From positions 1 to 33,593 of the forward strand of contig NZ_JAHKQE010000001.1 of NCBI RefSeq assembly GCF_018860855.1: 33,593 nucleotides of DNA, written 5' to 3'. The DNA is from Amphritea atlantica (GTDB lineage: Bacteria > Pseudomonadota > Gammaproteobacteria > Pseudomonadales > Balneatricaceae). A program made the translations under genes and the position numbers. Numbering within the stretch: the stretch's first letter is position 1; each line of letters opens with the position of its first letter. Below the pieces are notes generated by a model. The model had not been told where the DNA came from. It worked only from the letters and a program-made list of their open reading frames with translations, and did not search any database. Of this stretch, positions 24,839-33,529 are shown piece by piece.

Positions 24839-25795
24839 GTGACTAGCGAATTATCCACCGATGGGGCTTCGGCCGATGGTCGCATGACCGCTGAACATCC
24901 CTCCCCCCGCGATGCTGAACTAATAGAACAATATATTGATGCTTTATGGCTGGAAAAAGGGTTGAGTAAGAATACCCTGAGCTCTTATCGGCGGGACCTG
25001 TCTATCTATGCATGTTGGTTAAATAGCCGTCAACGAGATTTGTTGGCTGCTGGCCGTACTGATCTGCTGAGTTATCTCAACTGGCGTGTCCGGCAGCGGA
25101 TGAAAGCAAGTTCCACTTCTCGGTTACTGTCCTGTTTACGTGGTTTCTATCGTCATCAGTTAAGAGAGGGGGTCTTGAGTGAAGACCCCACGTTGCAAGT
25201 TGAAAGCCCTAAGCGAGGGCGGCCTTTACCGAAAAGCTTGAGTGAACTGGATGTTGAGGCGCTATTGCAGGCACCTGATACCAGTGATGCCCTTGGTTTT
25301 AGGGATCGGGCGATGCTAGAAATGTTGTACTCATCGGGTTTGCGGGTGAGTGAATTAGTCGGGCTGCAGCTATCACAGATAAACCTTCGCCAAGGAGTTA
25401 TTCGAGTGGTGGGGAAAGGCGATAAAGAGCGCTTAGTGCCTCTGGGGGATGAAGCGGCTGATTGGTTAGTGCGTTACATTAAACAGGCTCGGCCCGCCTT
25501 GATTCATGATGCTCATAATGAAGTTGTCTTTCCTAGTCGTCGTGGGCAGCAGATGACGCGGCAAACCTTTTGGCATCGTATTAAGCGTCATGGATTGACC
25601 GCTGGGATGGAGCAGTTGCCATCGCCCCATGTATTGCGTCATGCGTTTGCCACTCATCTGTTGAATCACGGTGCCGATCTGCGAGTGGTGCAACTCTTAT
25701 TGGGTCATAGTGATCTGTCGACCACTCAGATCTATACGCATATTGCCCAGCATCGTTTACAATCGCTGCATAAGCAGCATCATCCACGGGGATGA
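24839..25795 (+). CDS. xerD: Site-specific recombinase XerD
   Basis: Tyrosine recombinase that acts with XerC at dif to resolve chromosome dimers. An N-terminal SAM-like core-binding domain (EQYIDALWLEKGLSKNTLSS, YRRDL) is followed by the catalytic domain with Arg in SSGLRVSELVGL, Lys in VGKGDKERLVPL, His and Arg in HVLRHAFATHLL, His in LLGHSDLSTTQ and the Tyr in QIYTH. The length of 318 exceeds the usual 298 because of about 20 extra N-terminal residues. The GTG start is supported by a perfect AGGAGG five bases upstream. Position before dsbC and hom is the standard xerD context, which favours XerD over XerC. Confidence 0.95.
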   Translation: MTSELSTDGASADGRMTAEHPSPRDAELIEQYIDALWLEKGLSKNTLSSYRRDLSIYACWLNSRQRDLLAAGRTDLLSYLNWRVRQRMKASSTSRLLSCLRGFYRHQLREGVLSEDPTLQVESPKRGRPLPKSLSELDVEALLQAPDTSDALGFRDRAMLEMLYSSGLRVSELVGLQLSQINLRQGVIRVVGKGDKERLVPLGDEAADWLVRYIKQARPALIHDAHNEVVFPSRRGQQMTRQTFWHRIKRHGLTAGMEQLPSPHVLRHAFATHLLNHGADLRVVQLLLGHSDLSTTQIYTHIAQHRLQSLHKQHHPRG

Positions 25796-25929
25796 TATGC
25801 CGGATTTTCAGGTTATTTTCAGTTTTAAGCGTTAGGTTGGAAACTAAGTGGTGCTTTTAGCGTCTTAAAGGCAGGTCTTTTTGTTGGGGTTTGTAAGTAG
25901 AGCCTGTAGAGTAAGTTTTTTTGATTAAG

Positions 25930-25950
25930 ATATCCGCATACGCCGGATAT
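25930..25950. repeat. Inverted repeat just upstream of dsbC
   Basis: ATATCCG (25930-25936) and CGGATAT (25944-25950) are perfect inverted arms with a seven-base spacer. They end 11 bases before the dsbC ATG, next to the GAGG ribosome binding site. The site could be an operator or a small mRNA hairpin. Confidence 0.45.
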
Positions 25951-25961
25951 TAGAGGATATT

Positions 25962-26705
25962 ATGCGAAAAATATTTTTCAGCCTAGTGGCGATGGCTCTG
26001 TTGAGTTTCAATGTATCCGCGGCGGATGCTGATAAAGAAGCCACTATTCGTTCCGCGTTAAGTTCACTGAGCAGTCAGGTGCCGATTGTTGCCGTTGCCG
26101 ATGCCGCATTCCCGGGTCTTTATGAGGTCACACTGGCCAGTGGTGAGAAGCTTTATGTTAATGATTCGGGTAGTCATTTTATTGTTGGTGAGGTCTTTCG
26201 GGTTGAGACTGATGGGCAGCTGGTGAATTTGACGGAAGAGGGTAAAAAAGCCAGCCGAGTTGATCAGTTAGCGGCGCTTAGTCGTGACGATATGATTATC
26301 TTCCCTGCGAAAGGTGAGACAAAAGCGCATTTGACGGTATTTACCGATACCGACTGTTTCTATTGCCGTAAATTGCACGGTGAGATGGAGCAGATTACCG
26401 CGCGAGGAATTGAAGTGCACTATTTAGCGTTCCCCCGTGCTGGTGCCGGTTCGAAAACGCAAAAGGTGATGGATGCTATCTGGTGTGCGGATAAATCAGA
26501 TCAGGCCAGTTTAATGAATAAAGCGAAGACGGGTCAGTCTATACCGATGCTTAGTTGTGCAGACAGCCCTGTCATGAGCCAGTATCAGTTAGGTCAGCAG
26601 ATGGGTGTCACTGGAACGCCAGCGTTGGTGTTGGAAGATGGCACTATGGTACCGGGTTATATGCCAGCGGCGCAGTTGGCGGAAATGCTTGGTGTGACTA
26701 ACTAA
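25962..26705 (+). CDS. dsbC: Thiol:disulfide interchange protein DsbC
   Basis: Periplasmic disulfide isomerase. Signal peptide at 1-20 (RKIFFSLVAMALLSFNVSA). The N-terminal dimerisation domain (about 21-85) includes VPIVAVADAAFPGLYEVTL. The thioredoxin-like domain contains the active site FTDTDCFYCRKLH, the cis-Pro loop VTGTPALVLEDG and a second cysteine pair (WCADKSD and MLSCADSP). Length 247 is near the usual 236. It is single and ends in its own terminator. It normally works with DsbD, which is not in this window. Confidence 0.95.
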   Translation: MRKIFFSLVAMALLSFNVSAADADKEATIRSALSSLSSQVPIVAVADAAFPGLYEVTLASGEKLYVNDSGSHFIVGEVFRVETDGQLVNLTEEGKKASRVDQLAALSRDDMIIFPAKGETKAHLTVFTDTDCFYCRKLHGEMEQITARGIEVHYLAFPRAGAGSKTQKVMDAIWCADKSDQASLMNKAKTGQSIPMLSCADSPVMSQYQLGQQMGVTGTPALVLEDGTMVPGYMPAAQLAEMLGVTN

Positions 26706-26743
26706 GTAAAAGCTAAAATGGTTATTAAGATCTTGTCATGATT

Positions 26744-26768
26744 AAGAGAGCCTAGGCTCTCTTTTTTT
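26744..26768 (+). terminator. Terminator after dsbC
   Basis: AAGAGAGCC-TA-GGCTCTCTT, a perfect palindrome followed by a seven-base T-run, about 40 bases beyond the stop. Confidence 0.93.
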
Positions 26769-26844
26769 ATGGCTGAATTTTATCTAAAGGTGATTTTTTT
26801 AACTTGAAATGGGGCGCTGCGTAGAGCTTAGTCGTGGATTTAGC

Positions 26845-26850
26845 TATAAT
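26845..26850 (+). promoter_or_regulatory. Likely -10 element of the hom promoter
   Basis: A consensus TATAAT 75 bases before the hom start, with no strong -35. I looked in the leader (26851-26919) for a Thr/Ile-rich attenuator peptide or a terminator-like hairpin and saw none. Confidence 0.45.
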
Positions 26851-26919
26851 GCGTGCCTATTTTTTAACCGCAGAAATGTCTGTCGCTCTGATAGCCTAGT
26901 AATAGCGTGAGGTAATGGT

Positions 26920-28215
26920 TTGAAACCTGTAAAAGTTGGTATCTGTGGTCTTGGCACCGTTGGTGGTGGTACGTTCAATGTACTTAAGCGCAACGCGGAA
27001 GAGATCGCCCGTCGTGCGGGTCGTAGTATCGTTGTAGAAGCGATAGGCGCCCGTCGTGAAAATCCTGATTGCGACACCCAGGGTACCCAGATTACAGCGG
27101 ATATTTTTGAGGTTGCTCGCAACCCTGAAATTGACATTATTATTGAGTTGATCGGTGGTTATGATACGGCGCTAGAGCTGGTGATGACGGCTATCGAAAA
27201 CGGTAAGCATGTTGTCACCGCGAACAAAGCATTGATTGCGGTGCACGGTAATGAGATCTTCGCAGCAGCGCAAAAGAAGAATGTGATGGTGGCGTTCGAA
27301 GCGGCCGTTGCGGGTGGCATTCCTGTGATCAAGGCGATCCGTGAAGGGCTGTCAGGCAATAAAATTAACTGGTTGGCTGGCATTATTAACGGTACCGGTA
27401 ACTTTATCCTGACCGAAATGCGCGACAAAGGCCGTGATTTCGCCGATGTTTTGGCGGAAGCTCAAGCACTGGGTTACGCCGAAGCGGATCCAACCTTTGA
27501 TGTTGAAGGTATTGATGCGGCGCATAAACTGACTATTTTGGCTTCTATCGCTTTTGGTATCCCTCTGCAGTTTGATAAAGCCTATACGGAAGGTATCAGC
27601 AACATTACCGCCGCCGATGTGCAATATGCTGAAGAGTTAGGTTATCGGATTAAACACTTAGGTGTTAGCCGTCGTACCGAAACAGGTATTGAGTTGCGGG
27701 TTCATCCCACCATGATTCCAGAGAAAGCCTTGCTGGCTAATGTGCATGGCGTGATGAACGCGGTGTTGGTGGATGGCGATGCGGTAGGTCAAACCATGTA
27801 CTACGGTGCGGGCGCCGGTGCTGAGCCAACTGCTTCAGCGGTGATCGCTGATGTCGTTGATGTCGTACGGATGTTGACCGCTGATCGCGATAACCGTGTG
27901 CCGCATTTGGCCTTCCAGCCGGGTAGTCTGTCTGAGATGCCAATTCTGCCGGTCGAAGAGGTCGTGAGTGGTTACTATCTACGCTTGACCGTTAATGAGC
28001 GCCCTGGGGTGTTGGCTAAGATTGCCTCCATTCTTAGCGAATCTGAGATCAGCATTAATGCGATTGTGCAGAAAGAAACTCATCAGCGCCAAGTGCCCGT
28101 CATTATCCTGACCCAGGATGTGAAAGAAAAACTGATGAACGAAGCGATTGTTAAAATTGAAGCGTTGGCTGACGTGAATGAAGCGGTGACTCGTATCCGC
28201 GTTGAACACCTGTAG
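26920..28215 (+). CDS. hom: Homoserine dehydrogenase
   Basis: Reduces aspartate semialdehyde to homoserine, the branch toward threonine and methionine. The 431-residue, monofunctional form has the nucleotide-binding GICGLGTVGGG at about 7-17, VVTANKALIAVHG, EAAVAGGIPVIKAIREGL and GIINGTGNFILTEM. A C-terminal ACT domain (about 350-425, with VNERPGVLAKIASILSES) is probably for threonine feedback. The start is a TTG at 26920 with GAGG seven bases upstream; the resulting MKPVKVGICG matches the Pseudomonas protein. thrC follows after 27 bases. Confidence 0.97.
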   Translation: MKPVKVGICGLGTVGGGTFNVLKRNAEEIARRAGRSIVVEAIGARRENPDCDTQGTQITADIFEVARNPEIDIIIELIGGYDTALELVMTAIENGKHVVTANKALIAVHGNEIFAAAQKKNVMVAFEAAVAGGIPVIKAIREGLSGNKINWLAGIINGTGNFILTEMRDKGRDFADVLAEAQALGYAEADPTFDVEGIDAAHKLTILASIAFGIPLQFDKAYTEGISNITAADVQYAEELGYRIKHLGVSRRTETGIELRVHPTMIPEKALLANVHGVMNAVLVDGDAVGQTMYYGAGAGAEPTASAVIADVVDVVRMLTADRDNRVPHLAFQPGSLSEMPILPVEEVVSGYYLRLTVNERPGVLAKIASILSESEISINAIVQKETHQRQVPVIILTQDVKEKLMNEAIVKIEALADVNEAVTRIRVEHL

Positions 28216-28242
28216 GCAACCGCAAAAGTAGGAATTTAGATC

Positions 28243-29637
28243 GTGAAATATATCTCTACCCGGGGCCAGGCCCCTGCGCTGAATTTTGAAGAAGTGTTGT
28301 TGGCCGGTCTTGCCAGCGATGGTGGTTTGTATGTTCCTGAGGAATTGCCGACCTTCAGTAAAGCGGAGATCGCCTCATGGGCGGGTCTGCCATACAGCGA
28401 ATTAGCGTATAAGATTATTAAGCCATTTGTCGGTGATTGCGTTGTTGATGCTGATCTAAAACAGATGATCGATGAAACCTATGCTGGGTTTAATCATACT
28501 GCTGTTGCACCGCTGAAAGAGCTGGGTACCAATGAATGGGTGTTGGAACTGTTTCATGGCCCAACCTTAGCCTTTAAAGACTTTGCCCTGCAGTTGCTGG
28601 GACGGTTGATGGACTATGCTTTGACTAAGCGCCAAGAGCGCTTGGTGATCATGGGGGCAACCTCTGGAGACACCGGTTCTGCGGCGATCGAAGGTTGCCG
28701 TCACAGTGAGCACCTGGATATCTTTATTCTGCACCCGTACAACCGAGTGTCTGAAGTTCAGCGCAAGCAGATGACCACCATTATTGAAGACAATGTGTTC
28801 AATATTGCCCTAGAAGGCAACTTTGATGATTGTCAGGAGATGGTTAAAGACAGCTTTGCGAATCAGGATTTCCTCGGTGGCCGTAAGCTGGGCGCAGTAA
28901 ACTCGATCAACTGGGCACGTATTATGTCGCAGATCGTGTATTACTTCTCGGCGTCTCTGGCGGTGGGCGGACCGCATCGCGATGTGGCGTTCTCAGTGCC
29001 AACCGGTAACTTCGGCGATATCTTTGCCGGTTATCTGGCTAAGCAGATGGGCTTGCCGATCAGTCAGTTGGTGGTTGCCACCAATAAAAATGATATCCTT
29101 CATCGGGTGATTTCCGGTAATGATATGAGCAAAGGTGAGCTGGTTCACACCTTGTCGCCATCTATGGATATCATGGTGTCGTCTAACTTTGAACGTTTGC
29201 TGTTTGATGTCTATGGTCGCGATGGTGCGGCGATTAGCGACTTAATGGCGAAGTTTAAAACGGAATCAGTGCAGCTCGATCAACCGCGCTGGGAAAAAGT
29301 CCGTGAACTGTTTGATAGCTTTTCCTGCGATGATGAAGTCACCTGCAATACCATTGCCACCGTGGCGGCTGAAACCGGTTATCTGCTAGACCCACATACT
29401 GCGATTGGTGTGGCCGCGGGGCGTGCCTGTCAGCGAGATCCAAGTGTGCCAATGATCGTATTAGCGACGGCGCATCCAGTGAAATTCCCCGAAGCAGTGC
29501 TGAAGGCAGGGCTGGAATCGCCTCAGTTGCCGGCCCATATGGCGGATCTGTTTGAGCGTGAAGAGCAGTTCACCGTGTTGCCTAATGAACTGCCGACCGT
29601 GCAACAGTTTGTCGCTGAGCATGTTCACAGTGACTAA
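28243..29637 (+). CDS. thrC: Threonine synthase
   Basis: PLP enzyme that converts O-phosphohomoserine to threonine. The 464 residues start KYISTRGQAPALNFEEVLL with the conserved GLASDGGLYVPE. The PLP lysine is Lys112 in FHGPTLAFKDFA. GATSGDTGSAAIEG is the phosphate-binding loop, and SVPTGNFGDIFAGYLAKQMG is typical. Length and N-terminus fit the long (fungal-like) type of gammaproteobacteria. The start is a GTG with AGGA eight bases upstream. hom-thrC form an operon here without thrA or thrB; the homoserine kinase must be elsewhere. Confidence 0.97.
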   Translation: MKYISTRGQAPALNFEEVLLAGLASDGGLYVPEELPTFSKAEIASWAGLPYSELAYKIIKPFVGDCVVDADLKQMIDETYAGFNHTAVAPLKELGTNEWVLELFHGPTLAFKDFALQLLGRLMDYALTKRQERLVIMGATSGDTGSAAIEGCRHSEHLDIFILHPYNRVSEVQRKQMTTIIEDNVFNIALEGNFDDCQEMVKDSFANQDFLGGRKLGAVNSINWARIMSQIVYYFSASLAVGGPHRDVAFSVPTGNFGDIFAGYLAKQMGLPISQLVVATNKNDILHRVISGNDMSKGELVHTLSPSMDIMVSSNFERLLFDVYGRDGAAISDLMAKFKTESVQLDQPRWEKVRELFDSFSCDDEVTCNTIATVAAETGYLLDPHTAIGVAAGRACQRDPSVPMIVLATAHPVKFPEAVLKAGLESPQLPAHMADLFEREEQFTVLPNELPTVQQFVAEHVHSD

Positions 29638-29657
29638 GTGCTTGCTGCTTTGATAAT

Positions 29658-29695
29658 AGCCCGTTAGAGTCTCTGACCTTAACGGGCTTTTTATT
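29658..29695 (+). terminator. Terminator after thrC
   Basis: AGCCCGTTA (29658-29666) and TAACGGGCT (29680-29688) form a perfect 9-bp stem with a 13-base loop, followed by TTTTATT. Confidence 0.9.
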
Positions 29696-29709
29696 GGGGG
29701 GTAACAAGC

Positions 29710-30519
29710 ATGGACCTGTTTTTTCTACTGTCGAAAGGTTTTTGGGTGTTAGCTAACCCGGGGAACTTTCTTATTCTGTTGTTGGCCTTTGGGCTATTGA
29801 AAGGTTGGCGTACGCTCACTTCTGGGGTCGCGGTCTGTTTGTTATTGATCACCTTTTATCCCGTTGGGGATCTGCTCTTGCAACCGCTGGAGAAACGCTT
29901 TCCTGCGCCTAAGGCGATGCCGCAAGAGATTGCCGGTATTGTGGTGCTAGGAGGTGCTGAAGAAGCGGAGCTAAGTCAGCTTTGGCAGCAGCCGCAGTTT
30001 AATATGGCTGCTGAGCGGGATATGGCTATTTTGCCGCTGTTACAGAGTTATAGTGATGCGCCGGTGATTCTGACCGGTGGGTCGGGTAAAGTGCTTAAAG
30101 CCGAGTATCGCGGCGCCGATGTTCAGCAAGCGTGGCTTGCCGCACAACAACTCGATCACCGAGTGATTTTTGAACGGGATTCACGTAATACCTTCGAAAA
30201 CGCTATCTACAGTCAGGATATGATCCCGACCGGTATCGATTTTAATGACCCCCGTGGCTGGTTATTGGTCACTTCGGCCTTTCATATGCCGCGTTCGGTG
30301 GGGATTTTTAGACTGCAGGGTTGGAATATTATTCCCTATCCTGTGGATTATTACTCTCGGCCTATCGGCTTGAGTAGTTGGCGTGCTGACTTAGGACGCA
30401 ATCTTTATGAGCTATCAATCGGTGTGCGCGAGTGGATCGGGCTGGTCGCTTATTATGTAACAGCAAAAACCGATTCGTTATTTCCATCAGCTAATTTGGA
30501 TATCAGAGTTAATGAGTGA
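29710..30519 (+). CDS. YdcF/ElyC/SanA family (DUF218) membrane-anchored protein
   Basis: A 269-residue protein with two N-terminal hydrophobic segments (about 5-30 and 35-55) and a DUF218 Rossmann-like domain: GIVVLGGAEEAE, APVILTGGSGK, ERDSRNTFENAIYS and LLVTSAFHMPRSVGIF. The E-xxSxNTxEN and TSxxHMxRS motifs are the family signature. Escherichia coli ElyC and SanA act in envelope and peptidoglycan-precursor homeostasis, but specific activity is unproven. It overlaps recJ by eight bases, so the two are translationally coupled. Confidence 0.9.
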   Translation: MDLFFLLSKGFWVLANPGNFLILLLAFGLLKGWRTLTSGVAVCLLLITFYPVGDLLLQPLEKRFPAPKAMPQEIAGIVVLGGAEEAELSQLWQQPQFNMAAERDMAILPLLQSYSDAPVILTGGSGKVLKAEYRGADVQQAWLAAQQLDHRVIFERDSRNTFENAIYSQDMIPTGIDFNDPRGWLLVTSAFHMPRSVGIFRLQGWNIIPYPVDYYSRPIGLSSWRADLGRNLYELSIGVREWIGLVAYYVTAKTDSLFPSANLDIRVNE

Positions 30520-32245
30520 CATCATCATTCGCCGCCGAGAGGCGGACGCGAACAGCCCGATTTTTAACCAAGTAAATCCGCTGTTAGCGCGCATTTACGC
30601 CAGTCGAGGGTTGGATGATGTTGCGGCATTAGGGCGCAGTTTGCAGCAGTTGCAAACCGGTCGAGATATGCTGGGATTAGCGGCGGCGGTCGACCGTTTG
30701 GTGTTGGCGCTAGAGCAGGATCAGCAGATTCTAATTGTCGGCGATTTTGACTGCGATGGTGCGACCAGTACCGCCGTTGCTATGCTTGGGCTAGGGATGA
30801 TGGGGGCGAATCGGGTCAGTTATCTGGTGCCCAATCGGTTTGAGTATGGTTATGGGCTTAGCCCAGAGATCGTTAATGTTGCCGCCGAACAGCAGCCGGA
30901 TCTGATTATTACGGTCGATAATGGCATCTCCAGTGTCGACGGGGTTGCTCGGGCGAATAGCCTTGGCATCGATGTGCTGGTGACGGATCATCACCTACCC
31001 GGTGAGATGCTGCCAGCGGCGTGTGCCATTGTGAACCCTAATCAGCCGGGCTGTCAGTTTAGTGAAAAGTCGACCTGTGGTGTGGGGGTTATCTTCTATG
31101 TCATGACCGCCCTGCGTCGAGCGCTGGATGAGCAGCAGTGGTTTGAAAAACGGGGGCTGGCTAAGCCTAATCTTGCAGCCCTACTCGACCTGGTCGCATT
31201 GGGAACCGTAGCGGATGTGGTGCCGTTAGAGCAGAACAACCGCACACTGGTCTATCAGGGCTTGCAGCGTATTCGTGCGGCGAAGGCGCGTCCCGGTATT
31301 ATGGCGTTGATTGAGATCAGTGGTCGGCAACGCAGCCGTTTAACGGCGACCGATCTGGGGTTTGCTTTGGGGCCGCGTTTGAATGCCGCTGGGCGTCTAG
31401 ATGATATGTCGATCGGTATCGAGTGCCTGTTAACCAATAACGCTGAACGGGCTCAGCAACTCGCGCTGCAACTCGATAGTCTTAATCAGGAGCGTCGGGG
31501 GATAGAGCAAGAGATGCAGCAACAAGCGAATGCGCTGCTCGATGAGCTGGAGCTGGAAGCCGACGGAGAGTTGCCGTTTGGTTTGTGCCTCTATGATGTG
31601 GATTGGCATCAGGGGGTTATCGGTATTTTGGCTTCACGTATTAAAGAGAAATTTAATCGTCCAGTGGTTGCCTTTGCCGTCGGTGATGCTGGTGAGCTTA
31701 AAGGCTCGGCCCGTTCGATCAACGGGTTTCATATCCGCGACGGTTTGGATGCCGTCGCGGCAAAACATCCAGAGCTGCTGAAGAAATTTGGTGGTCATGC
31801 GATGGCTGCGGGGATGACCATCGCGGCAGAAAATCTTGGCTTGTTTCAGCAAGCGTTTGATGCCGAAGTGCGTCGGCAGTTGAGTGCCGAGCAACTACAG
31901 CATGCGGTGCTGACCGATGGCAGTTTATCCGCCGCAGAGTTGACCATGGAGATGGCCGAGTTACTGCGCGAAGCGGGTCCTTGGGGGCACCAGTTTCCGG
32001 AGCCGCTGTTTGATGGTGAGTTTTCCCTACTGCAGCAACGTATCGTAGGGCAGCGCCATCTAAAATTAGTGTTGATGGAGCCTGAAAGTGGCACCGCCAT
32101 CGATGCGATCCATTTTAATGCTGATATGGATATCTGGCCGAATGATAGCGTGCAGCGAGTACGTGCCGTGTATCGTTTGGATGTAAATGAGTTTCGCGGG
32201 CAGCGTAGCCTGCAATTAATGATTGACCACCTGCTGCCACTTTAA
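30512..32245 (+). CDS. recJ: Single-stranded-DNA-specific exonuclease RecJ
   Basis: 5'-3' ssDNA exonuclease for recombination and mismatch repair. The DHH superfamily motifs are all present: GDFDCDGATST, ITVDNGISS, VTDHHLPGE and IVNPNQPGC. GTVADVVPL follows, then the DHHA1 domain with KFGGHAMAAGMTI, and a C-terminal OB-like part. Length 577 equals Escherichia coli RecJ. It starts within the end of the ElyC-like gene (ATGAGTGA overlap). In many relatives recJ also lies downstream of thrC. Confidence 0.97.
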   Translation: MSDIIIRRREADANSPIFNQVNPLLARIYASRGLDDVAALGRSLQQLQTGRDMLGLAAAVDRLVLALEQDQQILIVGDFDCDGATSTAVAMLGLGMMGANRVSYLVPNRFEYGYGLSPEIVNVAAEQQPDLIITVDNGISSVDGVARANSLGIDVLVTDHHLPGEMLPAACAIVNPNQPGCQFSEKSTCGVGVIFYVMTALRRALDEQQWFEKRGLAKPNLAALLDLVALGTVADVVPLEQNNRTLVYQGLQRIRAAKARPGIMALIEISGRQRSRLTATDLGFALGPRLNAAGRLDDMSIGIECLLTNNAERAQQLALQLDSLNQERRGIEQEMQQQANALLDELELEADGELPFGLCLYDVDWHQGVIGILASRIKEKFNRPVVAFAVGDAGELKGSARSINGFHIRDGLDAVAAKHPELLKKFGGHAMAAGMTIAAENLGLFQQAFDAEVRRQLSAEQLQHAVLTDGSLSAAELTMEMAELLREAGPWGHQFPEPLFDGEFSLLQQRIVGQRHLKLVLMEPESGTAIDAIHFNADMDIWPNDSVQRVRAVYRLDVNEFRGQRSLQLMIDHLLPL

Positions 32246-32275
32246 CGGCGGCTATTTTTTAATGAGAGCAAAACG

Positions 32276-32458
32276 ATGAATGATTTTACCCTAGACGAGC
32301 TAAACACACTGGTTGCTGTATTCGAGAAAGCCGGTATTAGCGATGATGGTAGCGCTGAAGCCCTGATGTTTAGTCGTGTTAAGACCGCACAAGCGGAACG
32401 CGCCGAATTGGAAAGCATGGATTTTGACGATTGTCTCGGCGGTGGCTGCAAGTTGTAA
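32276..32458 (+). CDS. Small uncharacterised acidic protein with Cys-x4-Cys tail
   Basis: A 60-residue frame with an ATG 30 bases after recJ and GAGAG about 11 bases upstream. The protein is acidic and mostly helical (NDFTLDELNTLVAVFEKAG, then RVKTAQAERAELESMDFDD) and ends CLGGGCKL. I do not recognise a family. The composition looks like real coding sequence and it sits in the recJ transcript orientation. The two terminal cysteines could bind metal or form a disulfide. Confidence 0.62.
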   Translation: MNDFTLDELNTLVAVFEKAGISDDGSAEALMFSRVKTAQAERAELESMDFDDCLGGGCKL

Positions 32459-32472
32459 TCATCAATGTCTAG

Positions 32473-32497
32473 GCGCAATCGGGGACGCCGGTTGCGC
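32473..32497. repeat. Hairpin between the small gene and nfo
   Basis: GCGCAATCGG (32473-32482) and CCGGTTGCGC (32488-32497) pair with one wobble around a five-base loop. There is no T-run, so termination here is uncertain. Confidence 0.55.
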
Positions 32498-32570
32498 ACT
32501 GATCGAACCTATTTAAGCATTATCTTCTGCCGTCCTCCGGCGATGTTATAAACTCTGTAAGGTGTTAGCG

Positions 32571-33419
32571 ATGTATTATGTCGGCGCTCATGTCAGTGCC
32601 AGCGGTGGTGTTGAAAATGCTCCGTTGAATGCGGCCAAACTGGGGGCAAATGCCTTTGCTCTGTTCACTAAAAATCAGCGTCGCTGGGAGGCAAAACCAC
32701 TCACGCGGGGCAGTATCAGTAAGTTTCGTGATAATTGTGAACGGTTAGGGTTTAAGCCGGAGCAGATTCTGCCTCATGACAGCTATCTGATCAATTTAGG
32801 CCATCCTGAAGCCGAACCGTTAGCTAAATCCCGTGCAGCCTTTATCGATGAGTTACAGCGCTGTGAGCAGCTAGGGTTGTGCTACCTAAACTTTCATCCC
32901 GGCAGTCATCTGCGCAAGGTGGATGAAGAAACCTGCCTGAATACCATTGCCGAGTCGATCAACCTAGCGCTGGATCAAACAACCGGTGTGACCGCCGTCA
33001 TTGAAAATACTGCCGGGCAGGGGAGTAACTTAGGTTGTCGTTTCGAGCATCTGGCGCATATTATCGATCGGGTAGAAGACAAAAGCCGAGTGGGTGTTTG
33101 TCTCGATACCTGCCACACCTTTGCTTCGGGTTATGACCTGCGGGATCGGGCGGATTGTGAGCACACCTTTGCTGAATTTTCTCGTATTGTTGGTTTTAAC
33201 TATCTGAAGGGGATGCATCTGAATGATTCAAAAGCGACTTTCGATAGCCATAAAGACCGCCACCACAGTTTAGGGATGGGTGAAATCGGCTTGGAAGTGT
33301 TTCGTTTTATTATGACCGATGAGCGCTTTCAAGGCATTCCGCTAGTTTTAGAAACAATAGATGGCACAATATGGGCAGAGGAGATTCAGATGCTCCGGAG
33401 CTTTTCTTTAGGCGATTAG
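32571..33419 (+). CDS. nfo: Deoxyribonuclease IV (AP endonuclease Nfo)
   Basis: Zinc-dependent AP endonuclease of base excision repair. The 282-residue TIM barrel has the metal-ligand motifs [69 protein letters not shown] and LVLETI, all intact. The ATG at 32571 is preferred over an in-frame GTG at 32562; AAGG lies about eight bases upstream. It is probably monocistronic. Confidence 0.97.
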   Translation: MYYVGAHVSASGGVENAPLNAAKLGANAFALFTKNQRRWEAKPLTRGSISKFRDNCERLGFKPEQILPHDSYLINLGHPEAEPLAKSRAAFIDELQRCEQLGLCYLNFHPGSHLRKVDEETCLNTIAESINLALDQTTGVTAVIENTAGQGSNLGCRFEHLAHIIDRVEDKSRVGVCLDTCHTFASGYDLRDRADCEHTFAEFSRIVGFNYLKGMHLNDSKATFDSHKDRHHSLGMGEIGLEVFRFIMTDERFQGIPLVLETIDGTIWAEEIQMLRSFSLGD

Positions 33420-33529
33420 CGGACGCTTTGAACGGGGTGTTCTGATGGAGGGAGGCCCCGACGCATAGTCAGTGTGCTTACCCGAGATAAAAGGGCCCGC
33501 TTGTCATCTTACTGTCACTCGAGCTTAAT

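Noticed and set aside
26769-26919. Threonine attenuator or riboswitch before hom
   Set aside because: No Thr/Ile-rich leader peptide and no terminator/antiterminator pair is visible after the -10 element.
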